A DNA stretch of 64,000 bases from Aedes albopictus (GCF_035046485.1 NC_085137.1:317265164-317329163), one strand, 5' to 3'; positions 10,240-20,849 are shown, counted from the stretch's first letter. A program made the numbers and translations. Notes: generated from the sequence alone by a model not told the origin.

Positions 10240-11340
10240 TTTTATTTTTAATTTGATTTATTTTTCATTTAATTTCAATTAAATTGCAATTAAATTTTAA
10301 TTAAATTTTAATTAAATTTTAATTAAATTGTAATTAAATTTTAATGGGGCACGTTCGGTGTAGTACTAGATTTGTAGTAATGAGCTGAATTTTTGTATGG
10401 TGAGAAGGTCAATTCTCCGTTTCTGCAATAAAATGGTGCAAAAAGCGTGGGTATTATGATTCCTTGCCTGAATTGATGCTGTTTGAGCAAAACTTTGGAT
10501 AACTATGTTGTTTATGTTGCAAGAAATAGAAAAAAACAACAACACTGTTACCCAAAGTTTTGCTCAAACAGCATATAATTAGGCAAGGAATCATAATACC
10601 CACACTTTTTGCGCCATGTCATTGCAGAAACTGAGAATTGACCTTCTCACCATACTAAAATTCAGCTCATTACTACAAATCTAGTACTTCACCAATCTGT
10701 CCTATTAAATTTTTAAAATTAAAATTAAAATTAAAATTAAAATTAAAATTAAAATTAAAATTAAAATTAAAATTAAAATTAAAATTAAAATTAAAATTAA
10801 AATTAAAATTAAAATTAAAATTAAAATTAAAATTAAAATTAAAATTAAAATTAAAATTAAAATTAAAATTAAAATTAAAATTAAAATTAAAATTAAAATT
10901 AAAATTAAAATTAAAATTAAAATTAAAATTAAAATTAAAATTAAAATTAAAATTAAAATTAAAATTAAAATTAAAATTAAAATTAAAATTAAAATTAAAA
11001 TTAAAATTAAAATTAAAATTAAAATTAAAATTAAAATTAAAATTAAAATTAAAATTAAAATTAAAATTAAAATTAAAATTAAAATTAAAATTAAAATTAA
11101 AATTAAAATTAAAATTAAAATTAAAATTAAAATTAAAATTAAAATTAAAATTAAAATTAAAATTAAAATTAAAATTAAAATTAAAATTAAAATTAAAATT
11201 AAAATTAAAATTAAAATTAAAATTAAAATTGAAATTAAAATTAAAATTAAAATTAAAATTAAAATTAAAATTAAAATTAAAATTAAAATTAAAATTAAAA
11301 TTAAAATTAAAATTAAAATTAAAATTAAAATTAAAATAAA
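10240..11340. repeat. (AAAATT)n microsatellite of about 630 bp plus AT-rich left flank
   Basis: From about 10712 to 11335 the hexamer AAAATT repeats about 100 times with almost no variation (one G near 11231). The left side (10250-10344) holds a looser series of AATTAAATTTT-type units. A fold-back MITE at 10345-10704 separates the two. Confidence 0.95.
10345..10704 (+). mobile_element. Fold-back MITE family F360, copy 1
   Basis: Ends are TGGGGCACGTTCGGTG and CTGTCCTA, with long inverted arms beginning around GTACTAGATTTGTAGTAATG. The arms pair over roughly 140 bp around an A-rich loop. Flanked by TAA/TTAA. Other copies are at 26094-26452 (reverse) and 55353-55712, all 359-360 bp. Confidence 0.85.
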
Positions 11341-11411
11341 TTTAAATTGAAATAAAATAAAAAATTAAAATTAAAACAGGCTCCGATTTTTTTTTATTAA
11401 ATATGTTTTGT

Positions 11412-11505
11412 CCAGCTTTCATTCGAGGCAGAAGTGCGGTTGTAGTAGTGAACGCCGATAAAAGTTCACTACTACAATCACACTTCTTGCTCGGATGACA
11501 GCTGG
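11412..11505. repeat. Short hairpin, about 94 bp
   Basis: GTAGTAGTGAAC and GTTCACTACTAC pair, extending outward to CCAGCTTTCATTCGAG and CTCGGATGACAGCTGG. Confidence 0.65.
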
Positions 11506-11527
11506 AATGAAAACTAGCAGCATAAAA

Positions 11528-11745
11528 TCTATGCCTAACTTTCGTCTAACAGCCCATACTAAAACATGTCTAACGTTAGTCTAATGTTAGACTAACAAAC
11601 ATGTTTCGAATTTGCAACATGTCTAACAAAAGTGTGTCATATCTGTCTAATTTTAGACTAACATTAGGCAAAAGTGAGACAAAAAGTTAGCCTAACATGC
11701 TGGCCAGTTAGTCTCACATTAGGCTAATGTTAGGCTAACCCTCCG
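11528..11745. repeat. Cluster of GTTAGACTAAC / GTTAGGCTAAC motifs
   Basis: Around ten variants of TAACNTTAGnCTAA recur in both orientations within 220 bp, for example CTAACGTTAGTCTAATG and ACATTAGGCTAATGTTAG. It resembles a decayed palindromic MITE. Confidence 0.55.
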
Positions 11746-12393
11746 TACTGGGTCAGCAAACGCAACACTTTGCAGCTTGACATCCCAACTAACAATTGCA
11801 AGTCACAAACAAGCAAGCTTGCTGAATTGTTGCTTAATAATGGTAATGATAGCTGAACTAACATTATGCTCTACACATTACTGTTTAAATGATTTTTCAA
11901 TTGAGAAAATAGTCAATGTTCGACTTTCCTCATCGGTATCAACAATGATAAATTAAAGCACTTTTCAAAAGTTTAACAAGAAATTTATTCGACAAGCATT
12001 GATTCCTTAACAAAAGAGTTTAACAAAACATTTGTCTGCATCTTATTAAACTGATGTATCGATAAGCATATGCTCCTGAACAATGTGCCTTTCACTTGTC
12101 AAATAAACGCCTTCAGCCTGTCATAGTTTGACTCGGAACTTTGTTCGGATTATGGGATAAATCATGGCTAAAACTGTTTTGACAACCAAGTTATTAAAAA
12201 AAAACCATTATTTTAAACGAATCACATAAAATAAAACAGAATAGAATTATATATGTAGTTTAACATTGAGTGCTAAGAGACGTAATGAACGTAAAAATGA
12301 TGCATTTATTTCTGGAGCTCGATTTGAATAGGTCGTATGTGCTTTCGTCGATATAAAATTCGATCAGTTTATTTTAGCAATAGTAGCAATATG

Positions 12394-13541
12394 CCCAGGT
12401 AACCACTAAGCACTGATATAAGCGGTATAGAGGCACTTCAACAGCTTTTCAGTGCCAACAGGCTCTAAAGAAGGTTTTCAAATGCTTATAGGCCTTGTAA
12501 ATCGTAAGCATTGAAATAAGCCGTATATGGGTATATAACGCTATCTTGTAGTGCTTGTTAGCCCTGTGCTTTCAAGCCTAGTTAGACAGCTGTCAGTGCT
12601 GTTGAACGGCTTGTCTTACATGACATTTGACATGACATCCATACCAATCAAAATAAATTTCAATCAAACCAAAACTAAAACCGATGAAAGTAAATCTAAC
12701 GTAGAAGAAAGGTTCAGGCCTTCAGGAATTGAAAAAAGTTATTTGCAAGCGGCAGCATGTAGTACACCATGGATTATGATCCCGGTCATGAATCTGACAT
12801 CGAGATAGATCCCCTTCAAATTTCCAGATGATTCCCAGCTCAACTTCTATCTCCCGCGAATCTGCACGTCATCGATTAGCGCTTCCTCAACTTCAAACTT
12901 TAACACCATCGGATTCATCTGAATTAGCAATATCTTTTCCTTTATAGTACCAACGAGCTCTCAGTTTGTTCTATGTAGCAGATTTCCCCTGATATTTCGC
13001 TTGCTGTCCTACCTTTCTACCGAAAACAATCCAAATTTATCATCACTCGATCGATCGAATCTGGCTTCGGATCCGATCGTCTTTGTATCTGATTTAAGAT
13101 CCGTCTGCTACTCCTGGATGGAAAAATCAACAATGCATCGCCTCTTTGCTTCAAATACCATTATGAGCGTATGAAGTTCACGATGCATTTGTGGAGTATA
13201 TGGTTAACACGTAGAAATTCAACGCAGGAACATTGAGGACATTGGCCGGAATCTGGATCAAGTAGCAAAAAGATGAACGTCGACGAGAAGTAGAGTAGAA
13301 GTAGAAGTAGAAAAGCAAGACAAAAATAGAAGAGTTTTTTTTATTTTTTTTATTTACATTTGACATTCCTCTCGCCAGAGACTCGGTACGGGAAGCCGCT
13401 TATCAGCCGAATAATACGCCAAAAGTGGCTTTTGAGCAGCCCTATTAGAGGATATAGTTCCAATTAGCTCTGTTGAACAGGTTCTATATTCGACTATAGA
13501 ACCGACTTAATGCCATTTTTACGGCCTAATGGTTACTTGGG
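12394..13541 (+). mobile_element. TIR element with CCCAGGTAACCACTAAGC end (1.15 kb)
   Basis: Ends are CCCAGGTAACCACTAAGC and the complement of CCCAAGTAACCATTAGGC. It is similar throughout to 14024-15117, with shared blocks such as AGCCGTATAT and CCAGAGACTCGGTACG. Short open frames are not conserved between copies, so it is taken as non-coding. Confidence 0.75.
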
Positions 13542-13650
13542 AAGTTTTCTCACCGTGCGATAAAAATACTGACAGCGGAATCAGAATGGGAAACACGTGT
13601 TTTGGGCTGAACAGCTGTTGAGTTTAAGGCGTTGTTCAGTTGATTACCAC

Positions 13651-13897
13651 CTAGGGGCAAGACACTGTGCGAACAAGAGTAACTCTGAGAAATTCTGAGT
13701 AACTCTTTTTATCAATGATCGACGAAATATGTCGAAAAACACCCCTAAAACTGCAAGAAAAGCGGGATATCGGGCAATATTGTTTTGTTTTTGCGATAGT
13801 ATCAGGCAATACTCAAGTAAAACGGGAGCAATCCGGAGAAATTCTGAGCAACTCTGTGAAGGAAAATGTACTCTCCAGCACAGTGTATTGCCCCAAG
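13651..13897 (+). mobile_element. hAT-like MITE, subfamily 1 (247 bp)
   Basis: Flanked by an exact 8-bp duplication ATTACCAC (13643-13650, 13898-13905). The paralogous sequence near 49000 reads GATTACCACGTGCTG uninterrupted, a direct empty site. Confidence 0.9.
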
Positions 13898-14023
13898 ATT
13901 ACCACGTGCTGTGCTAATTCACCACTGCTGAACACAAGTTCAGGAGTGATCATTATTGAGTCATGGGAAGATTATGTTTTGCTTTGGGTGCTGCATCTCA
14001 CCATCTCTAGGATGGCGCAGATA

Positions 14024-15117
14024 CCCAAGTAACCACTAAGCACTAGCGTAACCGGTCTAAAGGTCATACAGCAGCTTTTTCGTGTCAATAGGCTCAGTAG
14101 GAAATTTTCAAATGCTCTCAGGCATTATAAATAGTAAGCACTGAAATGAGCCGTATATTAGTATATGACGCTATGCTATAGTGCTTGTAAACCCAGTGTC
14201 TATCAGCCGAATAAGAAGCCTGGCAGTGCTGTTAAAAAGGCTTGGCGTGCATGACGTTTACATCAATCAAAGCTGATTTCAAGCAAAACAAAACTGAACC
14301 GAAGCAAAACAATAAAATCTCCTCGGAAATTTCGTTCCTAGGATCGATAGGGCGGTGGAAGCTTGTCGTCGGACAAGCATTAAATGGAAACAGAAAATGT
14401 ATAGCTGCTTCCTCGATTATGATATAAATGCATCGGATGTCTCGTCGGATGTTTACCTGTGGAGTTTCAATCGTTTTTCCTACAGACGAACACCAAAACT
14501 AATCGATGGGCCCCATTTTTATTCCTCTTGTTACGGAACCTCTTCAACCTCCCAAACTTCCCTATAGCTGCATCTCCTGCACCCTCCATAAAACCATTTT
14601 ATACATTTCCAATGCGGCCACATTGTGCCCGATTTCAGATCCGAACATCGGATCATCCGGAACATTCGGATCGAAACATCAATGCTGTCCCAACTTGTTG
14701 CCTTCTTTTCCTTAAATACGGTGCTGAGCAAACCGATCTCTTGGTGCATCGATGGAGCAGATGAGAAACGTGACGACATCCACTTAAGACTAACAACCCC
14801 GAGGACATCAGATCGAATCTGGATCAGGCCGTAAAAATCGAAGAAAAGTTGACTTTGATGGAAAACATTCGGAGAAAAAAATAAAGAAAGTAAATAACTT
14901 TTTTTTCTTTTTTCTTGACCCATTTTTGACAACTCTTTCACCAGAGACTCGGTACGCAGATTGAAGCTGGCCGTATATCAGCCGAATATTTCGCCAAAAT
15001 TGGCTTTTAAGCAGATCTATTATAGGATGTAGTTCTAATGAGCTCTGTTAACATTGCTCTTCATGTGGATATAGAACCAACTTGGTGCCAATTTTTACGG
15101 CTTAGTGGTTACTTGGG
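14024..15117 (+). mobile_element. TIR element with CCCAAGTAACCACTAAGC end (1.09 kb)
   Basis: Ends CCCAAGTAACCACTAAGC and its near complement TTAGTGGTTACTTGGG, flanked by TA. The empty site is visible near 49130 (GGCGCAGATAGGAAGG). It has interrupted a tRNA-like segment of the host element. Confidence 0.85.
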
Positions 15118-15714
15118 TAGGAAGGCATGCGGCTGGCAATCGACAGGTCTCGAGTTCTAATCCGGATTTAGGTAATTTTATATGTAATTCTTATTTCATA
15201 ATAGGTGTTCTCAACATGAGAGCAAATAATTACTCTCGTGAGAGTTCAACATTTTTGCATTTTATTTATTTTCTATCATTTTTGCCAAAGCTGAATAACA
15301 ACTTTCCTGTGCATTTGTAAAACGCTTTGAACAACAAAAAAATAAGTTGGTGCACAACATGATGCTTTATAACTTCTCCAAATTTGTGTGAACAAATCCC
15401 GAACAAAGGTTGTACGTGAAAATAATTCAAATGTTATTCAACATTATGCTGAAGAAATTCGTCATAATGGTGCCTGTTAAATGAGTGATTGTTAGTTGGG
15501 ATTGGTGCCAGATAACACTTTGGCATAAACGGGAGAAATTCTGAGGAACTGTGAGGAATTCTGATAACACCTCGAACACACGTTTGCTCTCGTTAGATCT
15601 GTCTTTAGTCCATTTCACCTATTTGCCCCTTTCGACCTTTTGTCTATTCGCTTTTTTGTCCATTCGACCTTTTGTCCATTCGATCTTTTGTCCCATTCGA
15701 CCTTTTGTCCAATT

Positions 15715-16224
15715 CTAGGGGCGAGACACTGTGCAAATGCGAGTAAATCTGAGAAATTCTGAGTAACTCTTTTCACCAATGATCGAAGAAATTTGATGAA
15801 AACACCCCTAAAACTGCAAGAAAAGAAAGATATCGGGCAATATTGTTTTGATTTTGCGATAGATCAGGCACTAGGGGCAAGACACTGTGTAAACGAGAGC
15901 AACTCTGAGAGATTCTGAGTTACTCTTTTTATCGATGATCGACGAAATTTGTTGAAAGACATCCCTAAAACTGCAATTTTCATTCAGCACACGCAACACT
16001 TTGCAGTTTGACATTGGTGCCTGATCACACTTTGGCATAAATGGGAGAAATTCTGAGGAACTGTGAGGAATTCTGAACAACACCTCGAGCACAGATTTGC
16101 TCTCGTTAGATCTGTCCTGCCCCTAGATCAGGCAACACCCAAGAAATAACGGGAGCTATCCGGAGAAATTCTGAGCAACTCTGTGAAGGAAAATGTACCT
16201 TCCAGCACAGTGTCTTGCCCCAAG
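15715..16224 (+). mobile_element. hAT-like MITE, subfamily 1, with subfamily 2 inserted in it
   Basis: Begins CTAGGGGCGAGACAC and ends CTTGCCCCAAG. Removing 15871-16126 and one 8-bp repeat restores the usual 247-bp arrangement. Confidence 0.85.
15871..16126 (+). mobile_element. hAT-like MITE, subfamily 2, complete (256 bp)
   Basis: Ends CTAGGGGCAAG and CCTGCCCCTAG; exact 8-bp duplication ATCAGGCA (15863-15870, 16127-16134). It shares the first 90 bp and the terminal repeats with subfamily 1 but has a different centre and right half. Confidence 0.9.
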
Positions 16225-16300
16225 GTCCCATTCAACCTTTTGTCCATTCGATCTTTTGTCCATTCGACCTTTTGTCCTTCGACCTTATGTCATAGATTCT

Positions 16301-16438
16301 TATGGTCCAGTGCACGAATTTATGCTGGCCTGCTTACTCACACGCGAAATTTGACGTTTGAGCGGTGCCGACACCGCTCAAACGTCAAATTTCGTGTGAG
16401 AGTAAGCAGGCCAGTAGAAATTCGTGCAGTGGACCATA
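16301..16438. repeat. Palindrome, about 65-bp arms with a minimal loop
   Basis: TATGGTCCAGTGCACG and the complement CGTGCAGTGGACCATA are the outer ends. The centre reads GAGCGGTGCCGACACCGCTC, so it folds into a nearly loop-less hairpin. Confidence 0.85.
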
Positions 16439-16493
16439 GGGCACTGCACTGTTTTGATTTTGTATGGGATTTTGACGTTTCTTGGCCTTGCTG

Positions 16494-17068
16494 CTTGGGG
16501 CAAGACACTGTGCTGGAGAGTACATTTTCCGTCACAGAGTTGCTCAGAATTCCTCCGGATTGCTCCCGTTTTTGCTTGGGTGTTGCCTGATTCATCGCAA
16601 AATCAAAACAATATTGCCCGATATCCCGCTTTTCTTGCAGTTTTAGGGGTGTTTTTCGACAAATTTCGTCGATCATTGGTGAAAAGAGTTACTCAGAATT
16701 GGGTTCTTTAGGGGTATCAGGATTATTTCATAATCGGATTATCCGCCCAAAAATTAGTCGAAATCCAAAATTTCATAATTTTTGGAGTCCGGGAGCTATT
16801 TTTAAAATCCATTTAAAGTTTGTATGGGGAAATTTTTTTGTTCGGGTCGAACTGTCACTTTATCGATTGAACTGTCATTCTAGCCACGAAAATTAAAACT
16901 GTTTTGTTAATTTAACCATCAAAACAAAGGTATTGGAATCCAATAAAATCACGTTATACTCAGAAAAATGAGCTCTTTCGATTGAGCTAAAGAAAAAAGC
17001 AATATTTTATTCACTAAACAACCCAATTTCACAGAGTTACTCTCGTTTGCACAGTGTCTTGCCCCTAG
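16494..17068 (-). mobile_element. hAT-like MITE, subfamily 1, with a further insertion
   Basis: Ends CTTGGGGCAAG and CTTGCCCCTAG; exact 8-bp duplication CCTTGCTG (16486-16493, 17069-17076). The body is interrupted by 16701-17033. Confidence 0.9.
16701..17033. mobile_element. Small TIR element (333 bp)
   Basis: Ends GGGTTCTTTAG and CTAAACAACCC (10 of 11 inverted) and AATT on both sides (16697-16700, 17034-17037). The other MITE copies give the uninterrupted sequence, so the insertion is certain. Its family is unknown. Confidence 0.75.
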
Positions 17069-17249
17069 CCTTGCTGTTTACAAAATTTCTTTAAGAGTGA
17101 AAGAGAAGGAGAGGATTTCGTGCAGTGCCCTATATGGCACTACATTGTTTTGATTTTGTATGGGATTTTGACGTTTCTTGGCCTTGTTGTTTGCAAAATT
17201 TATGTAAGAGTGAAAGAGAAGGAGAAAATTTCATGCAGTGCCCTATAGC

Positions 17250-19040
17250 AAAGTATATTAATACCAAGGTAAGAGATTCCCGCTAATATTCACGGATTAG
17301 TGAGAAAAGGAAAAAAGCAAAAAATAGTTATGAAGTTTGCGCTGATTTGTATGGGCACATCACTATTTAGCAAACTTTCTTAAGAAATTAAGCACTCCCA
17401 TCTTAGGCCTGGGACACACTGGTGGTGTTCGTACCATGGTACAAGTTGTCAAGAAAATTATTCCAAGGCTATCTTGAATAAAGACAATTATCAGTATGAA
17501 ACTCATTTCAAGATAATTGTACCATGGTACGAATACCACCAGTCTGTCCAAGGTTTTAGAAGCTATTATTTAATAGCATCCCGCATAGAGAAATACAATT
17601 TGTAATACGCTCCAAACAGTATCTCTCCCCTTTCTTTTAATGTTACTGTACCACAATCAGGTACTATTCTGTTGAAAACTATGAAACTTGAAGCACTCAA
17701 CTATTAGAAACGTTGTAAGTAACGCATACCAATTTGTAACAGTAAGTTATACAGTGCAGGAATTGTCAAATGTTATAGCGATGAAAACTTTTGAGACATG
17801 GTGTTAATATGGAATAGCCATTTCTCAAATGGTTTGTGATTATATTTGCGCAGCACACTTATACATGTACATATCACAATATGCCACTTAAATTCAACAG
17901 TCTGCCAAATTGTTGCACATATCGGTATTTGTGAAGACAAAACATTTCAGTTTGCAGTTTTCTAGAAAAAAAAAAACGAAACCTTTCGTGACAGAGAAAA
18001 ACCCAACTAAAAAGTTGCTGCAGCAAACGAATTGGAGTGTTTGGAGCTGTGTGGATTAGAAGAGGTAAGTTTTACATGATTATTTTCTTTTTGGTGGTAT
18101 GACTCATCGTATATTAATTGTATTGCAGAATTCATGAACTTTCTTCAACAACAAGAGATTCATTCCGCCTGACTCTGTGCGGCTGCGAGGGATTCCGCAA
18201 AAGGGAGGCTAGAAGGACACCTCTTGATGTATGCTGAAAATGGTATGGAATCCGTTCCCATCCGGAGGAAGGCCCCGGAATCGGCGTAGGTGCTCTCGGA
18301 TCCAAAAGTGCATGCCTCGAAAGTCGGGTAATTCCAGGCGTGATGAAAGTAATGCTCCTTAGAGATTATATTGAATAAAAAAATATCCGATAAATGCATA
18401 ACAGACTTATTATTTTAGTGGTTTCAATATATCAGAACCATATACCATAAGTTTAATATGCCATTAATAATCATAAATCAAAAATACCACATACATTGTT
18501 CGTTTTCCTTCCAGGTTTACTGTTTTACTATTCTCAAATCATTTGCCATGCAGTGAATTGTCTGAAAAAATGGATAATAAATTGACCATATCCTTTACTG
18601 TTCTGCGAAAAGTTTGTTCGAGAAAACGAGCGATTTTTTATGGTAACCTATCTTAACCGCCTATTCTACATACTGTGATTTGGCGGATTACCATTTGTGA
18701 AACAGGCAAATCTGTACGTGGTATGGTTAGCTTACTGTTATCTCGGACAGTTCGAAAAATGGTTAAATAACAATTGTTAATGGTCGTCTACAGTATGAGA
18801 AACGTTGAATTTACAGTTCGTGATTATGCGGGATCTGACTGGATTAAATGTGACCTCCATGCAATAAAACAGAAAATATCGCCATTTGAAAATCGGTAAC
18901 ATTATTTTTTTAATTGGTTCTAAACATATTTTTTCAGCATTTAGAAACATCCAAACTAACAACACTTCACAAACTTTACTGAAATAATGACATTTAAGTG
19001 ATGATGATTAACCTGGGCTTGTTAGGGGAATATCTGTAAA
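17250..19040. other. Intronic sequence, mostly unassigned
   Basis: An imperfect inverted pair (GGTGGTGTTCGTACCATGGT and ACCATGGTACGAATACCACC) lies at about 17420-17540. The rest is AT-rich. Confidence 0.45.
18160..18399 (-). CDS. Possible exon of an unknown minus-strand gene
   Basis: The stretch from about 18360 down to the TGA at 18160 is GC-richer than its surroundings and reads about 65 codons (EHYFHHAWNYPTFEAC and onward, ending AAAQSQAE). A weak acceptor (ctctaag) precedes it. No family recognised. It could be an alternative exon inside the CBM14 intron, a fragment of another gene, or chance. Confidence 0.2.
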   Translation of the reverse strand: MHLSDIFLFNIISKEHYFHHAWNYPTFEACTFGSESTYADSGAFLRMGTDSIPFSAYIKRCPSSLPFAESLAAAQSQAE

Positions 19041-19251
19041 TAAAAGAAAATCGGGTTAAGTACGGTTCCTTTGAATTCCACTAAGAATTTGCATCCTTTG
19101 ACAGATACGTATTTCGACCTCAACTGTAAGGTCGAGTCAAGTACAAGACACTGAAGACGACCTTACAGTTGAGGTCGAAATACGTATCTGTCAAAGGATG
19201 CAAATTCTTAGTGGAATTCAAAGGAACCGTACTTAACCCGATTTTCTTTTA
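19041..19251. repeat. Perfect 94-bp inverted repeat with 23-bp loop
   Basis: Base-by-base comparison shows the left arm (19041-19134) and right arm (19158-19251) are exact complements. The outer ends read TAAAAGAAAATCGGG. Perfect identity implies a recent origin or gene conversion. It lies about 250 bp upstream of the RRM-like gene's 5' exon. Confidence 0.95.
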
Positions 19252-19439
19252 TTTTTGACATTTAAGTGTAAAAACACCAACTTTTCATAACTAACGCAGA
19301 TGTGTTGGTGAGTCTCATTTTTGACATTTGCGGGAATCTCTTACCTTGGTACATATTTATATACTTTGGCCCTATAGGTGCTAATCTTTGATCGAGTTTT
19401 CGGTGTTTGAAATTATTGCACACCTCTAGTTTATGTTCA

Positions 19440-19604
19440 TTTCATTTCAGTGTTCATTTTGCTTTTCACTGGCGCTCCTTCTCTTCCAGTGAAAAGTTTT
19501 TCAACCTGACAACATTCCAGAAACGCGCCTCATTTTCGTAGTCGCTCGCTAGTTTCGGCGTGGGTTTTTACTTATTTTGCTTCGTGGGGATTCATAAAAT
19601 TCAA
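19440..19604 (+). promoter_or_regulatory. Candidate promoter and 5' UTR exon of the RRM-like gene
   Basis: The sequence is GC-richer than its surroundings, has an Inr-like TTTCAGTG near 19447 and ends at a donor TTCAA|gtaagt (19604/19605). An 85-bp intron (19605-19689, acceptor cgttccag) leads to the coding exon. The transcription start is not fixed by sequence alone. Confidence 0.5.
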
Positions 19605-19702
19605 GTAAGTATTCTGTTATTAAGCTACTCAATACTTAATCCAAAATTCCGAAGTTTATTATCACAAAACTTAATCTCGATCGTTCCAGAGCTACCGGTA
19701 AA

Positions 19703-20075
19703 ATGGCTGGTCCAAACCGAGGCATGCCTGCCACCCACTGCTACACCCAGGCCGATTTGCGTCCCACGCTGAAAGATCCCCGCTGCAATCCGAATTTCCC
19801 GCTGGCCGCCTACTGGCCCGTGTACCTGGGTAACTTTTGGTGCGACGTTTACACCCAGCGCACCGAACGCATTCAGGAGTACTTCGGCTCCAAGGGCCTG
19901 CTGGTGCGGATGGTTTTCAGCCGCAGTGGAGCGTGCGATCCCTTTCTGAAGGAGCAGAAACGGTGCCAGTGTTACGATTTTCTCGTATATTTCGTGAGCC
20001 AGCAGGACGCCCACGATGCGGTTTACTACTGCAACCGGGACATGTATTACGGACACCGGCTGAACGTGCTACCAG
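19703..20075 (+). CDS. RRM-like protein, shared 5' coding exon
   Basis: The ATG (context GTAAAATGG) lies 13 bp after the acceptor. The exon encodes 124 residues plus one base and ends at a strong donor ACCAG|gtgagt. Residues about 38-124 resemble an RNA recognition motif: RNP2-like VYLGNF (~40), a helix RTERIQEYFGSKG, RNP1-like CYDFLVYF (~93), then a helix QQDAHDAVYYCNRD. Both RNP motifs keep aromatic residues that contact RNA. Several Cys residues are unusual for an RRM. If the donor is not used the frame reads on only to a TAA at 20090-20092. The donor's phase-1 G joins each of three downstream exons (29279, 43016, 54340) to make GRxP. RNA binding is inferred; no named orthologue is claimed. 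Confidence 0.82.
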
Positions 20076-20272
20076 GTGAGTGGACAATTTAATGAAAAAA
20101 AAAACTTCCGATGACGTCCAAAGCAGTCTATAGGGGAACGGGGGGTACGATGGCTGTATATTGATTCATTTTCATCGACATTTTAACTATATGAATTAGC
20201 ATTCACTTAGTAACGATGAAATTCAATAGCATAATTTGTTATTTATTTATTTATATAAGAACTATATCCTGT

Positions 20273-20816
20273 TAGGGGCCTGTCCATTAACTACGTAGAG
20301 GTGGAGGGGGGATCTGGCCAAAGTCTACGCCGTCTACGGTCCATACAAATTTCGAAAATTTCGTATGAGCGAAAGTCTACGAGGGGGGGGAGGGCAGGGG
20401 GGTTTGTGGTCAGAGATGGAAAAATTTGAGTCTACTTGGCTTATGGACAGCGCCTAGTTAAAACTTTTGCTCAGGTCAAAGAACCGATTTTTGACAAAAG
20501 TCTACGAGGGGGAGGGGGGGGTCTAAGATGACCAAATTTTGGTCTACGTAATAGAAATACACTAGAACTCCAATGGCGCTGTAGTCACTTTTCTCATTTA
20601 TTTATTTTAATAACGTTAATTGCAATAATTTACTATTCTTTAGTGACCACCTTGTAGAGGACCTTTTGTTTTGGTAAACAAATTTAACTTGACAATTCTA
20701 GTACCGCTGCTGACGCTGTAAGGGCGTGGCAAACTAGATGTTAGTCACACGAACAGTCGCGACATTGGACTTCTGTGGCTAGTTATTCTACTGTCTACGT
20801 GGTTTATGAACAGCCC
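20273..20816. mobile_element. Compound TIR element, GGGGCCTGTCCATTAA type
   Basis: The left end AGGGGCCTGTCCATTAAC pairs with TTATGGACAGCGCCT (to 20455) and also with a second right end TTTATGAACAGCCCC at about 20816. TCTACG and G-rich blocks (GAGGGGGAGGGGG) recur. It is probably two related elements, one inside or next to the other. Related termini occur at 21696 and 23494. Confidence 0.6.
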
Positions 20817-20849
20817 CAAAGAAGATATAAATATAAGCTAAATACTCCA

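Larger units (their letters stand above)
11784..15500 (+). mobile_element. TIR element with CCCAACTAAC ends, carrying three insertions
   Basis: Ends are CCCAACTAACAATTGCA and GATTGTTAGTTGGG. The copy at 47932-49496 (1565 bp) lacks the three insertions at 12394-13541, 13651-13897 and 14024-15117 and serves as an unoccupied reference. The flanks give an AT 2-bp duplication at the junctions. No transposase reading frame. Confidence 0.8.
11753..15612 (+). mobile_element. hAT-like MITE, subfamily 2, split by a large nested insertion
   Basis: The left piece (11753-11783, AACACTTTGCAGCTTGACAT) and the right piece (15501 to about 15612, ATTGGTGCC onward) are contiguous in the intact copy at 15871-16126. 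Both outer ends are lost. Confidence 0.75.
15627..16290 (+). repeat. ATTCGACCTTTTGTCC minisatellite, split by a MITE
   Basis: Units of 16-17 bp repeat about five times at 15627-15714 and about four times at 16219-16290. The MITE at 15715-16224 inserted within the array, with flanks GTCCAATT and GTCCCATT. Confidence 0.8.
16440..17246 (+). repeat. Tandem duplication of a ~115-bp unit, interrupted by a MITE
   Basis: The unit containing TTTTGATTTTGTATGGGATT and GAGTGAAAGAGAAGGAG occurs twice. The first copy is split by the MITE at 16494-17068 and the second is intact at about 17131-17246. Confidence 0.7.

Noticed and set aside
10712..11335. CRISPR or satellite array
   Set aside because: The repeat is an uninterrupted hexamer with no spacers; it is a microsatellite.
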